The notes: generated by a model not told the origin, from the letters alone. A DNA stretch of 64,000 bases from JAHEDH01 sp963745865 (GCA_963745865.1 CAVUYZ010000002.1:434001-498000); one strand, 5' to 3'. Positions 34,847 to 44,292 are shown, numbered from the stretch's first letter. Made by a program: numbers and translations.

Positions 34847-35293
34847 GTGGATGCAGCGATGACGCGATGGGTCGAAGAGATCAGGGCCGACTTCGGCGAG
34901 GGGTGCTTCGCTTGCGGCCGTGAGAACCCGCAAGGGCTCCATCTGAGCGAGTGGGACCTGGACGACGACGCGGTCACCGCCGTCTTCGACCCGCAGGAGC
35001 ATCACATCGGAGCCGGCGACACGCTGCACGGCGGGCTCGCAGCCACGGCGCTCGACGAAGCGCTGGTCTGGGCCGGGCTCATGATCGAGCGGGTGCTGAC
35101 AGTGACGGGCACGCTCGATCTCAGGTTCCGTCGGCCCTTGTATGTGGCCGATCGGATCACCGCCACCGGCCGGGTCGATGAACGGCGCGGGCGCCGACTC
35201 CGTCTGTCTGGCACGCTCGAGACCGAGCGCGGGGTGGCGGTCGAGGCGGAGGGCCTCTACATCGCCACCCGTGAGTTCGAGCCGCCGGCATGA
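34847..35293 (+). CDS. PaaI-like hotdog-fold thioesterase
   Basis: Putative acyl-CoA thioesterase, 148 aa from GTG 34847. The hotdog hallmark is present: CFACGRENPQGLHLSEW followed by DTLHGGLAATALDEALVWAG, where the HGG and the acidic residue near ALDE form the usual catalytic region of PaaI-type enzymes. The beta-sheet core (TVTGTLDLRFRRPLYVADRI) follows. I favour GTG 34847 because TACGCT (34835-34840) sits 6 nt upstream, giving a leaderless start; ATG 34859 would remove four residues. The physiological acyl-CoA is unknown. Confidence 0.78.
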   Translation: MDAAMTRWVEEIRADFGEGCFACGRENPQGLHLSEWDLDDDAVTAVFDPQEHHIGAGDTLHGGLAATALDEALVWAGLMIERVLTVTGTLDLRFRRPLYVADRITATGRVDERRGRRLRLSGTLETERGVAVEAEGLYIATREFEPPA

Positions 35294-35326
35294 GCCTCGC
35301 CGGTTGTCTCCCGTAGTCTGCCGCAG

Positions 35327-35998
35327 ATGCCGAGGGAACGAACCGACGGGTCAGTGCCGACCCGCAAGGAGAAAGGCAAAGCTCGCGCCGTCTGGAACCG
35401 GCTGCTCGCCCGATATCCCGAGATCGCCACTGCCCTCGACTACCAGAGCCCCTGGCAACTCCTGGTGTCGACGGTGCTCAGCGCCCAGACCACCGACGAG
35501 AACGTCAACAAGGTGGCGCCCGTGCTCTTCGAGGCCTATCCGAGCCCCGAGGACCTCGCCGGTGCCTCGCTCAGCGCGGTCGAGGAGATCGTGTTCTCGA
35601 CCGGGTTCTATCGACAGAAGGCAGCCTCGGTGGTGTCACTGGCGCAAGACCTGGTCGAACGCTTCGACGGCGAGGTTCCCGCAAACCTCGATGACCTGGT
35701 CACGCTGCGAGGGGTCGGTCGGAAGACCGCCAGCGTCGTGCTGGCCGAGGCGTTCGACATCCCGGCGATCGCAGTCGACACGCATGTGAAGCGGACCACC
35801 AATCGGATCGGCCTGGTCGACGTGCAGGATCCGGTCAAGATCGAGCGAGACCTCAAGGCGCTGTATCCCGAAGACACATGGGCCGGGTTGTCGATGCGGT
35901 TCATCCAGTTCGGCCGTGACGTGTGCGACGCCCGATCGCCGAAGTGCTTCGACTGTGAGATGGTGCCGCTGTGCGACTTCGAAGACAAGAACCTGTGA
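35327..35998 (+). CDS. nth: Endonuclease III (DNA glycosylase/AP lyase)
   Basis: Base-excision repair enzyme that removes oxidised pyrimidines and cleaves AP sites; 223 aa. The helix-hairpin-helix LRGVGRKTASVVLAEAF carries the catalytic lysine, and the catalytic aspartate lies in AVDTHVKRTTNRIG. The 4Fe-4S cluster ligands at the C-terminus have the standard C-X6-C-X2-C-X5-C spacing (CDARSPKCFDCEMVPLC). TAGTCT (35314-35319) is 7 nt before ATG 35327, so translation probably begins at the 5' end of the message. It is followed after one base by the MATE gene. Confidence 0.95.
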   Translation: MPRERTDGSVPTRKEKGKARAVWNRLLARYPEIATALDYQSPWQLLVSTVLSAQTTDENVNKVAPVLFEAYPSPEDLAGASLSAVEEIVFSTGFYRQKAASVVSLAQDLVERFDGEVPANLDDLVTLRGVGRKTASVVLAEAFDIPAIAVDTHVKRTTNRIGLVDVQDPVKIERDLKALYPEDTWAGLSMRFIQFGRDVCDARSPKCFDCEMVPLCDFEDKNL

Positions 35999-35999
35999 G

Positions 36000-37304
36000 G
36001 TGACTGCCCGGATCTCGAACCGGCAGATCCTGGCGCTCGCCGTCCCGGCACTCGGATCGCTGGCCGCAGACCCCGTCCTCTCGCTCGTCGACACCGCCTT
36101 CGTCGGACGTCTCGGAGCGGTTCCGCTCGGCGCGCTCGGCGTCGATGCAGCGATCTTCGGCTTTGCCTTCGCTGTCTTCAACTTCCTGGCCTATGCGACG
36201 ACGCCGCTCGTGGCCCAGGCACGGGGCCGTGGTCAGATCGTGGAATCGGGGCGGGTCGTGCAGCGGGCGATGGTGCTGGCCGTCCTGGTCGGGACCGCCT
36301 CCACGTTGGTGCTGTTGGTCGGGTCCCGGTTTCTCGTCGGGCTCATGCAGGCCGGTCCCGAGTTGATCGATCCCGCCGTGTCATATCTGCGGATCCGATC
36401 GCTTGCGGTGCCGGCGGTGCTGCTGATCCTGGCGGCCAACGGGGCCTATCGCGGCTTCCAGGACACCAGGACGCCGTTGTACGTGACGATCGCAGTCAAC
36501 GCGCTCAACATCGTTCTGGATCCGGTCTTGATCTTCGGCTTCGACTTCGGGCTGGAAGGAGCCGCCTGGGCGACGCTCACCGCCCAATGGATCGGAGCCG
36601 GCATCTTCGTCTGGCTGCTCGTACGACGAGGCAGGGCAGAGCAGTGGCCGGTCGAACGGGTGCAGATGGCCGAGTTACGAGCGTTCCTCGGCATCGGATC
36701 GATCCTGATCGTCCGGACGGCGCTGCTCGTGCTGTCGCTGAGCTTTGCCACCGCCGTGGCCGCCAGATCAGGCACCGTCGACGTGGCGGCTCACCAGGTC
36801 GTCAGCCAGCTGTGGTTCCTGCTGGCCATGATCGTCGACGCCGTGGCAATTGCGGCTCAGGCGCTGGTCGCCGATCTCGCCGGGCGCGATGACGCCGAGG
36901 GAGCCAGAGCGCTGTCGAATCGGCTGCTGGGGTGGGGTGCGGTTGCGGGTGTCGTGCTGCTCGTCGGGCTGTTGGCGGCCGGGACGATGTTGTCCTCGGC
37001 CTTCACCGACGACGCAGGGGTGCAGGCGGCGATCAGGTCGGTCATCCCGATCGCAGCGGGAATGCAGCCGCTGGCCGCCGTGGTGTTCGTTCTCGACGGC
37101 GTGTTTCTCGCCGTGTTGGCGATCCGCAAGCTGGTGGCATCAACGGCAGCGGGGTTCGTGGCCGCCGCATCGGTCCTGACCGCAACGCTCGTCTTCGGCT
37201 GGGGTCTGATCGGTGTGTGGTGGGCCATCACCGCGATGATCGTCGCCCGGCTCGTGGTCCTCGCCTGGTTCTATCGGTCGGCTTCGACGTGGTCGAGCTC
37301 CTGA
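36000..37304 (+). CDS. MATE family efflux transporter
   Basis: Twelve-helix antiporter of the MatE superfamily (DinF-like), 434 aa. The N-terminal block LALAVPALGSLAADPVLSLVDTAFVGRLG, read in two parts, is the family signature. The two MatE halves begin at about residues 12 and 235. YRGFQDTRTPLYVT, typical of DinF/NorM proteins, is present. GTG 36000 starts one base after nth, so the two genes form an operon, as dinF does with DNA-repair genes in other bacteria. Its 3' end overlaps the MFS gene on the opposite strand by 34 bases. Substrate unknown. Confidence 0.88.
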   Translation: MTARISNRQILALAVPALGSLAADPVLSLVDTAFVGRLGAVPLGALGVDAAIFGFAFAVFNFLAYATTPLVAQARGRGQIVESGRVVQRAMVLAVLVGTASTLVLLVGSRFLVGLMQAGPELIDPAVSYLRIRSLAVPAVLLILAANGAYRGFQDTRTPLYVTIAVNALNIVLDPVLIFGFDFGLEGAAWATLTAQWIGAGIFVWLLVRRGRAEQWPVERVQMAELRAFLGIGSILIVRTALLVLSLSFATAVAARSGTVDVAAHQVVSQLWFLLAMIVDAVAIAAQALVADLAGRDDAEGARALSNRLLGWGAVAGVVLLVGLLAAGTMLSSAFTDDAGVQAAIRSVIPIAAGMQPLAAVVFVLDGVFLAVLAIRKLVASTAAGFVAAASVLTATLVFGWGLIGVWWAITAMIVARLVVLAWFYRSASTWSSS

Positions 37305-38506
37305 CCCATCGTTTCGGGCAACTGCAAGGTCAGCACCACTGCGGCGACGACGCCGACGCCGAGGGCGAGCACTGTTGCCGACAGTCCGATGTGGTCGATC
37401 GTCAGCGCACCGACGAGCAGTCCGATTGCGCTGCCGATCATCGCCAGATAGGCGCCAGCAGTGCCCGCCGACGTCCGGAACTCGGTCGGGAACAATTCGG
37501 CTCGATGGCTGGCGGACGCCGGGAGGAACGCAAACGTTCCGAACGTGGAGGCGACGATGGCGAGCACGAGGACCGGCAGGAACTCGATGTAGTACAGGGT
37601 GATTCCACCGGCGAGGACGGCGAGCAGGGAGATCACGCTGGTGGTGCGACGACCGATGACGTCGGCCAATCGACCGCCGACGAAGAACCCGAGCCCTCCG
37701 ATGGTCCCTCCGACCAATGAGATGGTGACGGCCTGTCCGGTCGAATAGCCGAGATCGCCGACGAGGCGTTCCGTCGAGAACGCCAGGCCGACCGACGTGA
37801 ACGCGCTGGCGAGCAAGACGGCGACCGCCGAGATCCAGAAGACGCGAGCAAAGGGGCTGCGGATGAGCCCCAGGAGCGGTCGTCGCACCGGCTTCTCGAT
37901 CACCTCGAACAGCGGGCTCTCGTGGAGATCCTTGAACAGGAACGGGATCAGCAGCAGCGCCAGCGCCGACAGCCCGAAGATGAGTCTCCAACCGTCGCTC
38001 CTGTCGGCCAGCGGCAACGCCAGGAGACCGAGACCGGCTCCGAAGCTTCCGCCGGCGCCGTACAACGAGATACCGAAGGCTCGCAGTTGGGGTCTGACCT
38101 CCTCGGCGATGAGGACGACGGCCAGCGTTCCGAGCGCGGTTCCCCCGATTCGCACCAGAGATTGCAGAATTGTGAACACTGCGGCCGAATCGACGAATCC
38201 AGTCGCTGCGTCCGCCACCATGACGAGCATGAACGCAGCGATCAGCGGAATCTTGCGGCCTTTGCGGTCTCCCCACACCGCAAACGCCAGCGCCCCGAAC
38301 CCGGCGAGCCGGGTCACTCCCAGCACCAGGCTGATCTCGGCTTCGGACATGCCGAGGGCGACCCGGGTGAACGGGATCGTCGCCGACAAATTGGATCCCG
38401 CATATCCTTGGCCTATCCCGACGGCCCACATGATGAACACGACCGCGCGCTCTACAGGCAGGAAGCGCTTGACCGGAAACAGGCTGGCGGTCAGGCGGGT
38501 GAGCAC
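37271..38506 (-). CDS. MFS transporter (sugar/metabolite:H+ symporter-like)
   Basis: Twelve-helix major facilitator, 411 aa from GTG 38506. The loop 2-3 motif reads AVWGDRKGRKIPLI and the matching loop 8-9 motif GGRLADVIGRRTTSVIS, both clear MFS signatures. The C-terminal half includes FPTEFRTSAGTAGAYL, which resembles the 'PTExR' motif of the sugar and aromatic-acid transporter families. TACCCT on the reverse strand (38518-38513) lies 6 nt before the start, another leaderless-type arrangement. Convergent overlap of 34 bases with the MATE gene. Substrate unknown. Confidence 0.85.
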   Translation of the reverse strand: MLTRLTASLFPVKRFLPVERAVVFIMWAVGIGQGYAGSNLSATIPFTRVALGMSEAEISLVLGVTRLAGFGALAFAVWGDRKGRKIPLIAAFMLVMVADAATGFVDSAAVFTILQSLVRIGGTALGTLAVVLIAEEVRPQLRAFGISLYGAGGSFGAGLGLLALPLADRSDGWRLIFGLSALALLLIPFLFKDLHESPLFEVIEKPVRRPLLGLIRSPFARVFWISAVAVLLASAFTSVGLAFSTERLVGDLGYSTGQAVTISLVGGTIGGLGFFVGGRLADVIGRRTTSVISLLAVLAGGITLYYIEFLPVLVLAIVASTFGTFAFLPASASHRAELFPTEFRTSAGTAGAYLAMIGSAIGLLVGALTIDHIGLSATVLALGVGVVAAVVLTLQLPETMGQELDHVEADR

Positions 38507-38598
38507 CCCCCGAGGGTACGACAAAGACTGTCGTGGCTCCGTAACTGTCTGTGTGTCGTTGGGGAACACGGCACCGCCCCGGAGGGTTGGAGACTCTG

Positions 38599-39375
38599 AT
38601 GGATGACTTCGGACAACTCGGCTTCGCACTTCAGGCCCTTTTTGCGTTCGGCGGCGGGATCATCGCCTTCCTGTCACCGTGCGTCCTTCCGCTCGTGCCC
38701 GGCTATCTCGGCCTGATGTCGGGGTACTCGATCGCCGATCTCCAGTCGGGCGACGCCGGTAGGTGGCGCATGCTTCGGGTCACCAGCCTGTTCGTGCTGG
38801 GGTTCACATCGGTGTTCGTTGCGCTTGGCGCTGGTGCCACCCAGATCTCCCGTTTCTTGATCTCGAACCAGTCGGTCACCGGGCGGATCGCTGGCGCCGT
38901 CGTGATCGGCTTTTCAATCATCATGATCGGGTCGGCGTTCACCAACCGGGGCCCGTTCGGGTTCTTCGCTCGCGAACGACGGATGGATGTCCGGCCGTCG
39001 AAGCTGGGTGGCTGGGCGCCACCGATCATGGGTGTCGCCTTCGGGTTCGGCTGGTCGGCGTGCATCGGCCCGATCCTCGCCGGCGTGCTCACCATCGCAG
39101 GAACCCGCGAGACGGTGGGGCAAGGGATGTTGCTGCTGTTCCTGTTCGCAATGGGGCTGGGTGTTCCCTTCATCCTCACTGGACTCGGCCTGTCGAAGGC
39201 GTTGTCGGTGATGACGTCGTTCCGGAAGTGGATGCGGCCCGTCAACATCGCCTCGGGCGCCCTGATGTTTGCGTTCGGCGTCTTGCTCCTCACCGGGAAC
39301 GTGACCCGCCTCTCGAGTTTCTTCGTCGACATCTTCCTCAAGGTCCCCTTCCTCGAAGACCTCGCATCCATCTGA
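38599..39375 (+). CDS. ccdA: CcdA/DsbD-type thiol-disulfide transporter
   Basis: Six- to eight-helix membrane protein that moves reducing equivalents across the membrane for cytochrome c or cell-envelope thiol reduction; 258 aa. The two redox cysteines are in FLSPCVLPLVPGYLG (Cys28) and GWSACIGPIL (Cys155), the standard positions for CcdA. ATG 38599 has GGAG with 6 nt spacing. No thioredoxin-like or ResB/ResC genes follow, so its partner must be encoded elsewhere. trpE starts 44 bases downstream with its own promoter-like box. Confidence 0.88.
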   Translation: MDDFGQLGFALQALFAFGGGIIAFLSPCVLPLVPGYLGLMSGYSIADLQSGDAGRWRMLRVTSLFVLGFTSVFVALGAGATQISRFLISNQSVTGRIAGAVVIGFSIIMIGSAFTNRGPFGFFARERRMDVRPSKLGGWAPPIMGVAFGFGWSACIGPILAGVLTIAGTRETVGQGMLLLFLFAMGLGVPFILTGLGLSKALSVMTSFRKWMRPVNIASGALMFAFGVLLLTGNVTRLSSFFVDIFLKVPFLEDLASI

Positions 39376-39419
39376 CCGCGGCGTCGAGCTGGGCAGACAG
39401 CGGCGGTACCCTCGCGTTC

Positions 39420-40889
39420 ATGCAGTTCACGCCCGATCTGGAGACGTTTCTCGAGCTCGCCGAGCGGTATCCCGTCGTGCCGATCTCCGTCGAGGTGCTC
39501 GCCGACCGCGAGACGCCGGTGACGGTCTTCGAGAAGTTGGTCGGTTCCGAGCCCGGGTTTCTCCTCGAATCCGTCGAGGGCGGAGAGAATTGGGCGCGGT
39601 GGAGCTTCGTCGGATGGGATCCCCGGTTCACGTTCAGGGCGTCCGAGGGGGTGTCGAGCGTTGACGACCCCTCGGTCGAGTTGGCGGACGGCGATCCGCT
39701 GGCCGTGCTCGAAGAGCTGATCGGTCGCTTCGAGACACCGGACCGGCCCGACCTGCCTCCGCTCCACACGGGAATCGTTGGATACATGGCCTACGACGCT
39801 GTGCGGTATGTCGAGCACCTGCCCGACAAGCCACCGGACGACCGTGGCCTCCCGGACATGGTGTGGCAGTTCGTGGGAGCGATGGCGGCGATCGATCGTT
39901 TCAGCCAGTCGGTCGTGATGATCAGGAACGTCTTCATCGGCGACGATCCAACCGCCCAGTACGAGGCGGCGACTGCGGCCGTCATCGACGATCTCGACCG
40001 GCTCGGGTCCGGGAGTTCGTATCAGCTCGGGGCGTTCGACTCCTCGGGAAGCGCTCCGGATTTCACGTCGACATTCGATCGCTCGGGCTTCATGGCGGCG
40101 GTCGAGACGGCGAAGGATCACATCGTTGCCGGCGACGCTTTCCAGATCGTGCTCAGCCAGCGTCTCGAGACCGACTTCGACGGCGACCCCTTTGCCATGT
40201 ATCGGGCGTTGCGGGTCGTGAACCCCAGCCCGTTCCTCTTCTTCGTTCGAGATCCCGAGGTCACCGTCGTTGGAGCGTCTCCAGAGGTGATGACCCGGGT
40301 GCGCGACGGGGTGGTGTATTCGCGTCCGATCGCTGGGACGCGTCCCCGTGGGAAGACCGAGGACGAAGATCGGGCGCTCGAAGAGGAATTGCTAGCCGAC
40401 CCGAAGGAACGGGCCGAGCACGTGATGCTGATCGACCTCGCCCGCAATGACGTCGGCCGTGTGGCAGAGTTCGCCACGGTGACCGTTGACGACCTGATGG
40501 TGATCGAGCGGTACAGCCATGTGATGCACATCGTCTCGGGTGTGTCGGGAAAGCTGAGAGATGGCGTTGGCCCGGTCGACGTGATCAGGGCCACCTTCCC
40601 GCACGGCACCGTGTCTGGTGCGCCAAAGGTCCGGGCGATGCAGATCATCGACTCGCTGGAGCCGACCGCCCGCGGACCCTATGCGGGGGCTGTCGGGTAC
40701 CTCGACTTCTCAGGGAACATCGACACCTGTATCTGTCTGCGAACGATCGTGGTCGCCGACGGCACAGCATGGGTGCAGGCCGGGGCAGGGCTGGTCGCAG
40801 ACTCCGACCCGGCGACCGAGTTCGACGAGACCATGAGCAAAGCCGCCGCCGCCCTGTCCGCCATCCAAGCCGCCAAGAGCCTCACATGA
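39420..40889 (+). CDS. trpE: Anthranilate synthase component I
   Basis: Converts chorismate and ammonia (from the TrpG glutaminase) to anthranilate, the first committed step of tryptophan synthesis; 489 aa. The N-terminal domain has the feedback-binding LLES motif in PGFLLESVEGGENWARWSF. The chorismate-binding core contains YSRPIAGTRPRGKTEDED, LARNDVGRVAEF, FPHGTVSGAPKVRAMQIID and GAVGYLDFSGNIDTCICLRT. ATG 39420 is preceded at 7 nt by TACCCT (39407-39412), implying a leaderless transcript. No trpG or trpD is present in the window. The rest of the pathway resumes at 45692. Confidence 0.95.
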   Translation: MQFTPDLETFLELAERYPVVPISVEVLADRETPVTVFEKLVGSEPGFLLESVEGGENWARWSFVGWDPRFTFRASEGVSSVDDPSVELADGDPLAVLEELIGRFETPDRPDLPPLHTGIVGYMAYDAVRYVEHLPDKPPDDRGLPDMVWQFVGAMAAIDRFSQSVVMIRNVFIGDDPTAQYEAATAAVIDDLDRLGSGSSYQLGAFDSSGSAPDFTSTFDRSGFMAAVETAKDHIVAGDAFQIVLSQRLETDFDGDPFAMYRALRVVNPSPFLFFVRDPEVTVVGASPEVMTRVRDGVVYSRPIAGTRPRGKTEDEDRALEEELLADPKERAEHVMLIDLARNDVGRVAEFATVTVDDLMVIERYSHVMHIVSGVSGKLRDGVGPVDVIRATFPHGTVSGAPKVRAMQIIDSLEPTARGPYAGAVGYLDFSGNIDTCICLRTIVVADGTAWVQAGAGLVADSDPATEFDETMSKAAAALSAIQAAKSLT

Positions 40890-40919
40890 CCCCCCGCACG
40901 ACACACTCTCCGTATCGAA

Positions 40920-40970
40920 TGTTTGTCCCCCTTGGGGGACGGCGTTCGCCTTGCGAAGCCTGGGGGGATT
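40920..40970 (+). repeat. Palindromic repeat, copy 1
   Basis: First copy of a roughly 52-bp element: TGTTTGT, a C/G hairpin (GTCCCCC-TT-GGGGGAC), a second hairpin (GGCGTTCGC with GCGAAGCC) and a G-run ending ATT. It lies 30 bases after trpE. See the finding for the family comparison. Confidence 0.8.
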
Positions 40971-40986
40971 GCGAGAGATCAACCAT

Positions 40987-41038
40987 TGTTTGTCCCCCCT
41001 TGGGGGGACGGCGTTCGCCTGCGAACGCAGGGGGGATT
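40987..41038 (+). repeat. Palindromic repeat, copy 2
   Basis: Second copy, direct orientation, 67 bases after copy 1. Stem 1 is GTCCCCCC-TT-GGGGGGAC and stem 2 is GCGTTCGC-CT-GCGAACGC, both perfect. It ends 29 bases before the ygfZ start. Confidence 0.85.
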
Positions 41039-41067
41039 CGCGAAGTCTCGAGAAGGCGATCCCTCCG

Positions 41068-42162
41068 ATGCTGAGAGATTCCTACGGCGATGTGACCGGC
41101 GAATACCGGGCGCTGCGCAACTCGGCCGCTTCGGTTGCCGGGACCCATGACCTGGTCTGGGTCGAGGGACCGGATGCTGCGACCTTCCTCCAGGGGATTC
41201 TCAGCCAGGACATCGATGCGATGGTCCCCGGTGAGGTCGGCCGCACCTTCCTCCTGAATCCGCAAGGCAAGCTGACCGCGATCTTGTGGGCGCTGCGAGG
41301 TCCTGATCGCGTCGGCCTGATCTGCGACGCCGGCCTGGGTGAGACCGTCGCCGAGAGACTCAACTACTACCGGATCCGCGTCAAAGCCGAGGTTCGCGTC
41401 GACGATCGACCGGTGTGGTCGCTGATCGGCCCCGAGGCGAGGACAATCCTCGAGGTCGCCGACCGGTGGGGTGATTCCGACGGTGCGACCATCGTCCCGG
41501 CCCCGCTCCGGGGGCTGGATCGGGTGATCGTCGCCGGCGACCCGGCCATGTCGGATCAACCGCAGGCCGGCTCGATCGCTGCCACCGCCGTCCGGGTCGA
41601 GGCGGGCGAACCGGTGATGGGTGTCGACGTGGACGAGAAGACGATCCCCCAGGAGACCGGCCTCGTCCCCGACGCCGTTTCTTTCACCAAGGGCTGTTAT
41701 CTGGGTCAGGAGTTGGTCGCCAGGATCGATTCCCGTGGCCATGTCAACCGCCACCTGCGCGGCATCGTCATGACCAGCAACGTTCTCCCGCCGGAAGGCG
41801 CCGAGGTGTGGAACGACGACAAGCAACTCGGGGAGTTGACGTCCGTCACCGAGTCCCTCGGCGTGATGGCGCCGATCGCCCTCTCCCTCCTCCGCCGCGA
41901 AGCCGAACCCGGCGACCCCGTCGAAGTCCGCTGGCCCGACTCCACCACCCCCGCCATCGTCAAAGAATTGCCCTCTGATCTCGTGACCCGCGGCCCGTGC
42001 GTGATCGCTCGCTCGCTGCGCTCAATGAGTTGGCCTTTGGCCTCTGGCTCTTGGCTGTTGGCTCAGAGAAGCCAAGGGCCAGCAGCCAAGAGCCAAAAGC
42101 CGCGACGAAGTCGCCCCTTCTTTACATTTGGCGAACAATTCGCGGGGATGATGTGGTCGTGA
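41068..42162 (+). CDS. ygfZ: YgfZ/GcvT-fold folate-dependent Fe-S repair protein
   Basis: Tetrahydrofolate-binding protein of the GcvT/YgfZ fold that supports assembly or repair of Fe-S enzymes; 364 aa as read. The YgfZ signature FTKGCYLGQELVAR, with the essential cysteine, is intact. The fold body runs from DLVWVEGPDAATFLQGILSQ to about EVRWPDSTTPAIVKELP (residue 300). Beyond that the frame stays open for some 60 codons of low-complexity sequence that include the heptamer repeat at 42030-42101, and stops only inside the next gene. The natural end is probably near 41970, so the tail is likely a repeat-derived extension or the result of a lost stop. ATG 41068 was chosen as the first start before the conserved region. 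Confidence 0.88.
   Translation: MLRDSYGDVTGEYRALRNSAASVAGTHDLVWVEGPDAATFLQGILSQDIDAMVPGEVGRTFLLNPQGKLTAILWALRGPDRVGLICDAGLGETVAERLNYYRIRVKAEVRVDDRPVWSLIGPEARTILEVADRWGDSDGATIVPAPLRGLDRVIVAGDPAMSDQPQAGSIAATAVRVEAGEPVMGVDVDEKTIPQETGLVPDAVSFTKGCYLGQELVARIDSRGHVNRHLRGIVMTSNVLPPEGAEVWNDDKQLGELTSVTESLGVMAPIALSLLRREAEPGDPVEVRWPDSTTPAIVKELPSDLVTRGPCVIARSLRSMSWPLASGSWLLAQRSQGPAAKSQKPRRSRPFFTFGEQFAGMMWS
42030..42101. repeat. Heptamer repeat forming an inverted array
   Basis: Ten consecutive near-7-base units: TTGGCCT, TTGGCCT, CTGGCTC, TTGGCTG, TTGGCTC, then after AGAG the complementary AAGCCAA, GGGCCAG, CAGCCAA, GAGCCAA and AAGCC. The two halves can pair into a hairpin of about 30 bp. A related tandem array is at 53137-53171. 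Confidence 0.75.
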
Positions 42163-42824
42163 CGACGATTTTGTTGATCGAGGACGAGACGGCAATTGCC
42201 GACATGCTGCGGGGGTTCTTCGAGCGTGACGGGTTCGTGTTCCATCATGCCGAGACCGGCGAGGACGGCCTGGACCGTCTCAGAGCGAGGCCGGTCGATG
42301 CGGTTCTGCTCGACCTGAACCTGCCGGGGATGGACGGTGTGGACGTGTGCAGAAAGATCCGCACGTTCTCTGACGTGCCCGTGATCATGCTGACTGCTCG
42401 CGACTCGGAGGTCGACAAGGTGGTCGGCCTGGAGATCGGTGCCGACGACTACGTCACCAAGCCCTTCTCGCCGCGTGAGCTTCTGGCACGGATCAAAGCG
42501 GTCTTGCGCCGGATGGAGGAACGTCGGCCGGAGCCGAGCATCGTGGAGATCGACGGGTTCGAAATCGATGCGGGCCGCCGTCAGGTCCGACTGCCGGATG
42601 GCTCGACCGTCGAGCCGACCGCACGCGAGTTCGATCTGCTGCTGTATCTGGCCGAGAACCGTGGGCTCGCCCTGTCGCGTGCTCAGATCCTCGAAGCGGT
42701 CTGGGGATACGACTATTTCGGTGAGACCCGCACGGTCGACGTCCACGTCCGCCAGCTTCGGAAGAAACTCGACGGGATCCCGCTGGAGACGGTGTGGGGC
42801 GTCGGATACCGGATCGGCTCGTGA
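42159..42824 (+). CDS. OmpR-family response regulator
   Basis: Two-component transcription factor, 221 aa. The receiver domain (TILLIEDETAIADMLRGFF) has its phosphoacceptor at Asp52 (VLLDLNLPGMDG), Thr79 and Lys101 (DDYVTKPFSPREL). The winged-helix output domain covers about residues 130-221 (TAREFDLLLYLAENRGLALS, VDVHVRQLRKKLD). GTG 42159 lies 12 bases downstream of a GGGGATGATG region and overlaps the end of the open ygfZ frame. The stop overlaps the kinase start as GTGA, so they are co-translated. Target genes are not evident; the adjacent fasciclin gene is a candidate. Confidence 0.92.
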   Translation: MTTILLIEDETAIADMLRGFFERDGFVFHHAETGEDGLDRLRARPVDAVLLDLNLPGMDGVDVCRKIRTFSDVPVIMLTARDSEVDKVVGLEIGADDYVTKPFSPRELLARIKAVLRRMEERRPEPSIVEIDGFEIDAGRRQVRLPDGSTVEPTAREFDLLLYLAENRGLALSRAQILEAVWGYDYFGETRTVDVHVRQLRKKLDGIPLETVWGVGYRIGS

Positions 42825-44207
42825 GACGACGGTTCTTCTGGTCGATGGTGGCGGTGTCTGGCATCACCCTCGCCCTGTTGGTGATCGTCGCTGCGGCAGC
42901 CGGCCAACGTGCTCAGCGGGCAGCCACCGAACGCACGCTGATCGCTGCGGTCGATGCGGTGTCGCGTGAGATCCAGTCGCTCCAGACCGAGGCCACAGAT
43001 GTGAGGGCGTTGTCCGATGGTCCGGCGGTCAGAAGGATCCTGGAACAGGCGAGGCGCTCGACCGACAGCGAGATCGGCCTGGTCCTGCGGACCCCGCGAG
43101 CGACACGGGTCCTGACCCCGTTCATCGAAGATCTCGGCATCGACCTCGCCCTCGAGGCGGACGGCCCGCGCGTCGTTCCCACCGATCGCGGTGCCGCTGC
43201 GGTCGGCTCGGTGCAGCTCAGCGCACTTCCCAACACTGACGTCCTGGTCATCGCCGCCCGTTCCACTCCCGTGGTCGACTGGTCGCCGCAGGTGCGGCTG
43301 ATTCTCGCCGGAGTGGCCGTGGCGGCGGCGATCGCCGCGATCGCAGCCAGGCTGTTGTCCGGATGGGTGGCACGGCGGATGGCGCCGCTGTCTGCGGGTG
43401 CCAAGGCGTTGAGTGAGGGCGACCTCTCCGCCCGGGTTCAGATCGACAGCGATGACGAAGTGGGGGAGGTCTCGGCGTCGTTCAATCAGATGGCTGCGGC
43501 GCTGGAGGGGTCGCGAGAGCGCGAACGCCAGTTCCTGCTGGCGGTGGGGCACGACTTGCGGACGCCGCTCACGACCATCGCCGGGTACGCCGAAGCGCTG
43601 GAGGAGGGGATCGATGACCCCGCCGAGATCGAGCGGATCGCCTCGGTTCTCTCGATCGAGAATCGGCGGCTCAGCCGGCTCATCGAAGACGTGACGTTGC
43701 TCGCCAGGTTGGAGAGCAGCGAGTTCGGTGTTCGGCCCGAGCCGGTCGATGTCTCCGCTCACGTTGCCGGCGTGGCGGATGGATACCGCGAGCGAGCCGA
43801 CGCCTCGCGAGTCGGGTCTCGAGGTGCTGGCCGAGTCGACGGGGATCCGGGCTGTCGATCCCGATCGGATCGGCCAGTTGCTGTCGAACCTCATCGAGAA
43901 CGCCCTCCGGTACACCCCCGAACTGGGGCGTATCGAGGTGGGCGTGCGACCCGACGGCGCCCACGTCGTGATCTCCGTCAGTGATACCGGGGTCGGGATC
44001 GAGTCCGAGGATCTGCCGCACATCTTCGACCGCTTCTATGTGGCGAGGAAGTACCGAGGAGTCAGACCCGAGGGCTCGGGTCTCGGGCTGTCGATCGTGG
44101 AGCGGATCACCACGACGATGGGTGGAACGGTGGAGGCAACCTCCGAGCCCGGCACCGGGACGACGTTCACGGTCCGCATTCCCGCTCCGTTGGTGGCCGG
44201 CGGCTGA
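42821..44207 (+). CDS. Sensor histidine kinase (frameshifted)
   Basis: Cognate membrane kinase of the regulator above, about 461 aa after repair. Two membrane helices (about 7-27 and 164-186) bracket an extracellular sensor of some 135 residues with no recognised domain. HAMP, then HisKA with the phosphohistidine in LAVGHDLRTPLTTIAGY, follow. The frame breaks at about 43808 (RADASRVGS); dropping one base gives RADASESGLEVLAES. The ATPase domain then has NLIENALRYTPE, SDTGVGIESED and GSGLGLSIVERI. The stimulus is unknown. The break is a probable one-base insertion. Confidence 0.9.
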
Positions 44208-44292
44208 CACCGTCATCCGGTTTCGCGGTTCGCTCCGTATGTCACACGAATGCCCGGGGACGATTCCGGCATTCACCGACCAAGGAGAATCC

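Noticed and set aside
39420..40889. TrpE considered as an aminodeoxychorismate synthase (PabB)
   Set aside because: The LLES feedback motif and a trp pathway nearby favour anthranilate synthase, although trpG is not adjacent.
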